22,849 nt of DNA from JBBRLA01 sp038231615. Its GTDB lineage: Bacteria > Myxococcota_A > Polyangia > Palsa-1104 > JAEUJZ01. Shown piece after piece: positions 21,705 through 22,849 of the stretch. Numbering within the stretch: position 1 is the stretch's first letter; each line of letters opens with the position of its first letter. Where the stretch lies: assembly GCA_038231615.1 (NCBI GenBank), contig JBBRLA010000047.1, positions 1 through 22,849 on the forward strand, read 5' to 3'. A program made the position numbers and the translations under genes. A model generated the notes under the pieces. It made no database searches. It worked only from the letters and a program-made list of their open reading frames with translations, and was not told the DNA's origin.

Positions 21705-22849
21705 ATGCCGGCTGATCGCAACCTGAAGATCGTCACCCGCAACTTCGGCGTCGAGAACGCCAATCGCATCGACGTGGCGATGCAGCGCGGCGCTTACTCG
21801 CGCCTGGACGCCGCCTTCAAGCTTCTCCCCGCCGCCATCACCGAAGAGGTCAAGAAGAGCAACCTGCGCGGCCGTGGAGGCGCCGGTTTTCCCACCGGCA
21901 TGAAGTGGGGCTTCATCCCCAAGGACGCTCAGACCGTCTACCTGGTGGTCAACGCCGACGAGTCGGAGCCGGGCACCTGCAAGGACCGCGAGATCCTCTT
22001 CTGGGACCCGCACCTGCTCATCGAGGGGATGATCATCACGGCCTATGCCCTGGGTTGCCGCCACGCCTACATCTACATCCGCGGCGAGATGCTCCGCGAG
22101 GCGGTGGTCTTGCAGCGCGCCGTGGGCGAGGCGTACGCCAAGGGGTTTTTAGGCACGAGCATTGCCGCGCAGTCCGGCCCCTATGCGCTGGAGATCACCG
22201 TCCACCGGGGCGCCGGGGCCTACATCTGCGGGGAGGAGACGTCCCTTTTGAACTCGCTGGAGGGCAAGCGCGGCTGGCCGCGGCTGAAGCCCCCGTTCCC
22301 GGCGGTCAAGGGGCTTTTTGGGCAGCCCACCATCGTCAACAACGTCGAGACCCTGGCCAACGTGCCGATCATCGTCGAGAAGGGCGGGCAGCACTTCGCC
22401 GACCTGGGGATGGGTCGGTCGGGGGGCACGCGCATTCTGTGCATGAGCGGCCACGTCAACCGCCCGGGGGTCTACGAACTGCCCATGGGCATCCCCCTGC
22501 GGGAGGTCATCTACGACGTGTGCGGCGGGGTGCCGGGGAACAAAAAGGTCAAGGCCGTCATTCCCGGCGGATCGTCGATGCCGCCGCTGGACGGCAGCGA
22601 GCTGGACATCCCGATGGAGTTCGACGCGCTGATGAACGACCCGCGGATAAAGCCCGTGCAGCACCGACCCGGGGTGAACTTCGACCTGTCGCCGGGCAAG
22701 CCCCTGCGCACCATGGCCGGCTCCGGCGGGGTGGTGGTCATGGACGAGGACACGGACCTGGTGGCCGTGTGTGCCCGGATCATGCGTTTCTATGCCCATG
22801 AATCGTGCGGGCAGTGCACCCCATGCCGCGAGGGCACCGGCTGGCTGGC
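21705..22849 (+). CDS. nuoF: NuoF, NADH-quinone oxidoreductase subunit F (3' end outside window)
   Basis: The first 381 residues of the 51-kDa complex I subunit are present; it binds NADH, FMN and the N3 [4Fe-4S] cluster. The nucleotide/FMN loop is R-G-R-G-G-A-G-F-P-T-G-M-K-W at about 55-68. N-A-D-E-S-E-P-G-T-C-K-D-R is the FMN site at about 84-96. G-A-Y-I-C-G-E-E-T-S-L-L-N-S-L-E-G follows at about 173-190. Near the edge E-S-C-G-Q-C-T-P-C-R-E-G-T gives three cluster cysteines (368, 371, 374). The start is ATG at 21705, fitting the family N-terminus; the ribosome site is weak (AGGGAAAG, about 10 bases). The fourth Cys and the C-terminal helix bundle lie outside. It is cotranscribed with nuoE, its direct partner in the peripheral arm. 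Confidence 0.95.
   Translation, partial: MPADRNLKIVTRNFGVENANRIDVAMQRGAYSRLDAAFKLLPAAITEEVKKSNLRGRGGAGFPTGMKWGFIPKDAQTVYLVVNADESEPGTCKDREILFWDPHLLIEGMIITAYALGCRHAYIYIRGEMLREAVVLQRAVGEAYAKGFLGTSIAAQSGPYALEITVHRGAGAYICGEETSLLNSLEGKRGWPRLKPPFPAVKGLFGQPTIVNNVETLANVPIIVEKGGQHFADLGMGRSGGTRILCMSGHVNRPGVYELPMGIPLREVIYDVCGGVPGNKKVKAVIPGGSSMPPLDGSELDIPMEFDALMNDPRIKPVQHRPGVNFDLSPGKPLRTMAGSGGVVVMDEDTDLVAVCARIMRFYAHESCGQCTPCREGTGWL

Noticed and set aside
21905..22801. Open frame of 298 codons inside nuoF in another frame
   Set aside because: It is an Arg/Gly/Pro-rich shadow; the true frame shows complete NuoF motifs from 21705 to the window end.

Overview
The window is very GC-rich, tightly packed DNA from a flagellated Gram-negative bacterium. 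The flagellar gene order (flgB-flgC-fliE-F-G-H-I-J-motE-fliK-flgD-flgE-flbD-motA, headed by a sigma-54 activator gene) and the lineage feel of the proteins suggest a member of the former Deltaproteobacteria, for example Myxococcota. This is inference from gene order and protein sequence, not a phylogeny.

Region 1 (about 1-13570, all on the minus strand) is a flagellar operon read right to left. A FleQ/FlrC-like sigma-54 enhancer-binding protein lies at the head. It is followed by a spacer with an excellent -24/-12 promoter and an upstream dyad, then an unrecognised exported protein with a Lys-Pro-Asp repeat tail. Next come the rod proteins (FlgB, FlgC), the MS ring and its adaptor (FliF, FliE), the switch (FliG) and the export ATPase module (FliH, FliI, FliJ). 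The operon continues with MotE, a short FliK, the hook cap and hook (FlgD, FlgE), FlbD and the start of MotA, which is cut by the window edge. Most junctions overlap (ATGA, TGATG), so translational coupling is likely. Several starts are GTG, and motE has no ordinary start codon.

Region 2 (about 13590-17340, minus) is accessory. It holds a terminator hairpin, a tandem duplication, an Alg13/Alg14-type split glycosyltransferase pair (PssE/PssD-like), a compound tandem/inverted repeat element, an aldo/keto reductase, tRNA-His with its promoter, and a NodB-fold polysaccharide deacetylase preceded by three 16-bp tandem repeats. The glycosyltransferase and deacetylase suggest surface-glycan synthesis.

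Region 3 (about 17400-20940, minus) has an unrecognised small protein with a basic tail. Its upstream region carries two adjacent 21-bp-period repeat arrays, one made of six palindromes, which run into the 3' end of an MFS efflux gene. A decayed 308-bp IS630-type element with intact TA duplications sits just before the MFS start. A Uma2-type nuclease-fold gene follows.

Region 4 (about 21070-22849, plus strand) starts a respiratory complex I operon: a promoter candidate, nuoE, a tetranucleotide tract, and nuoF running off the window.

No complete novel multi-gene system is evident. The most unusual signals are the 21-bp palindrome array, the 14741-14903 repeat element, the tRNA-His gene without an encoded G-1, and the unknown exported protein heading the flagellar operon.
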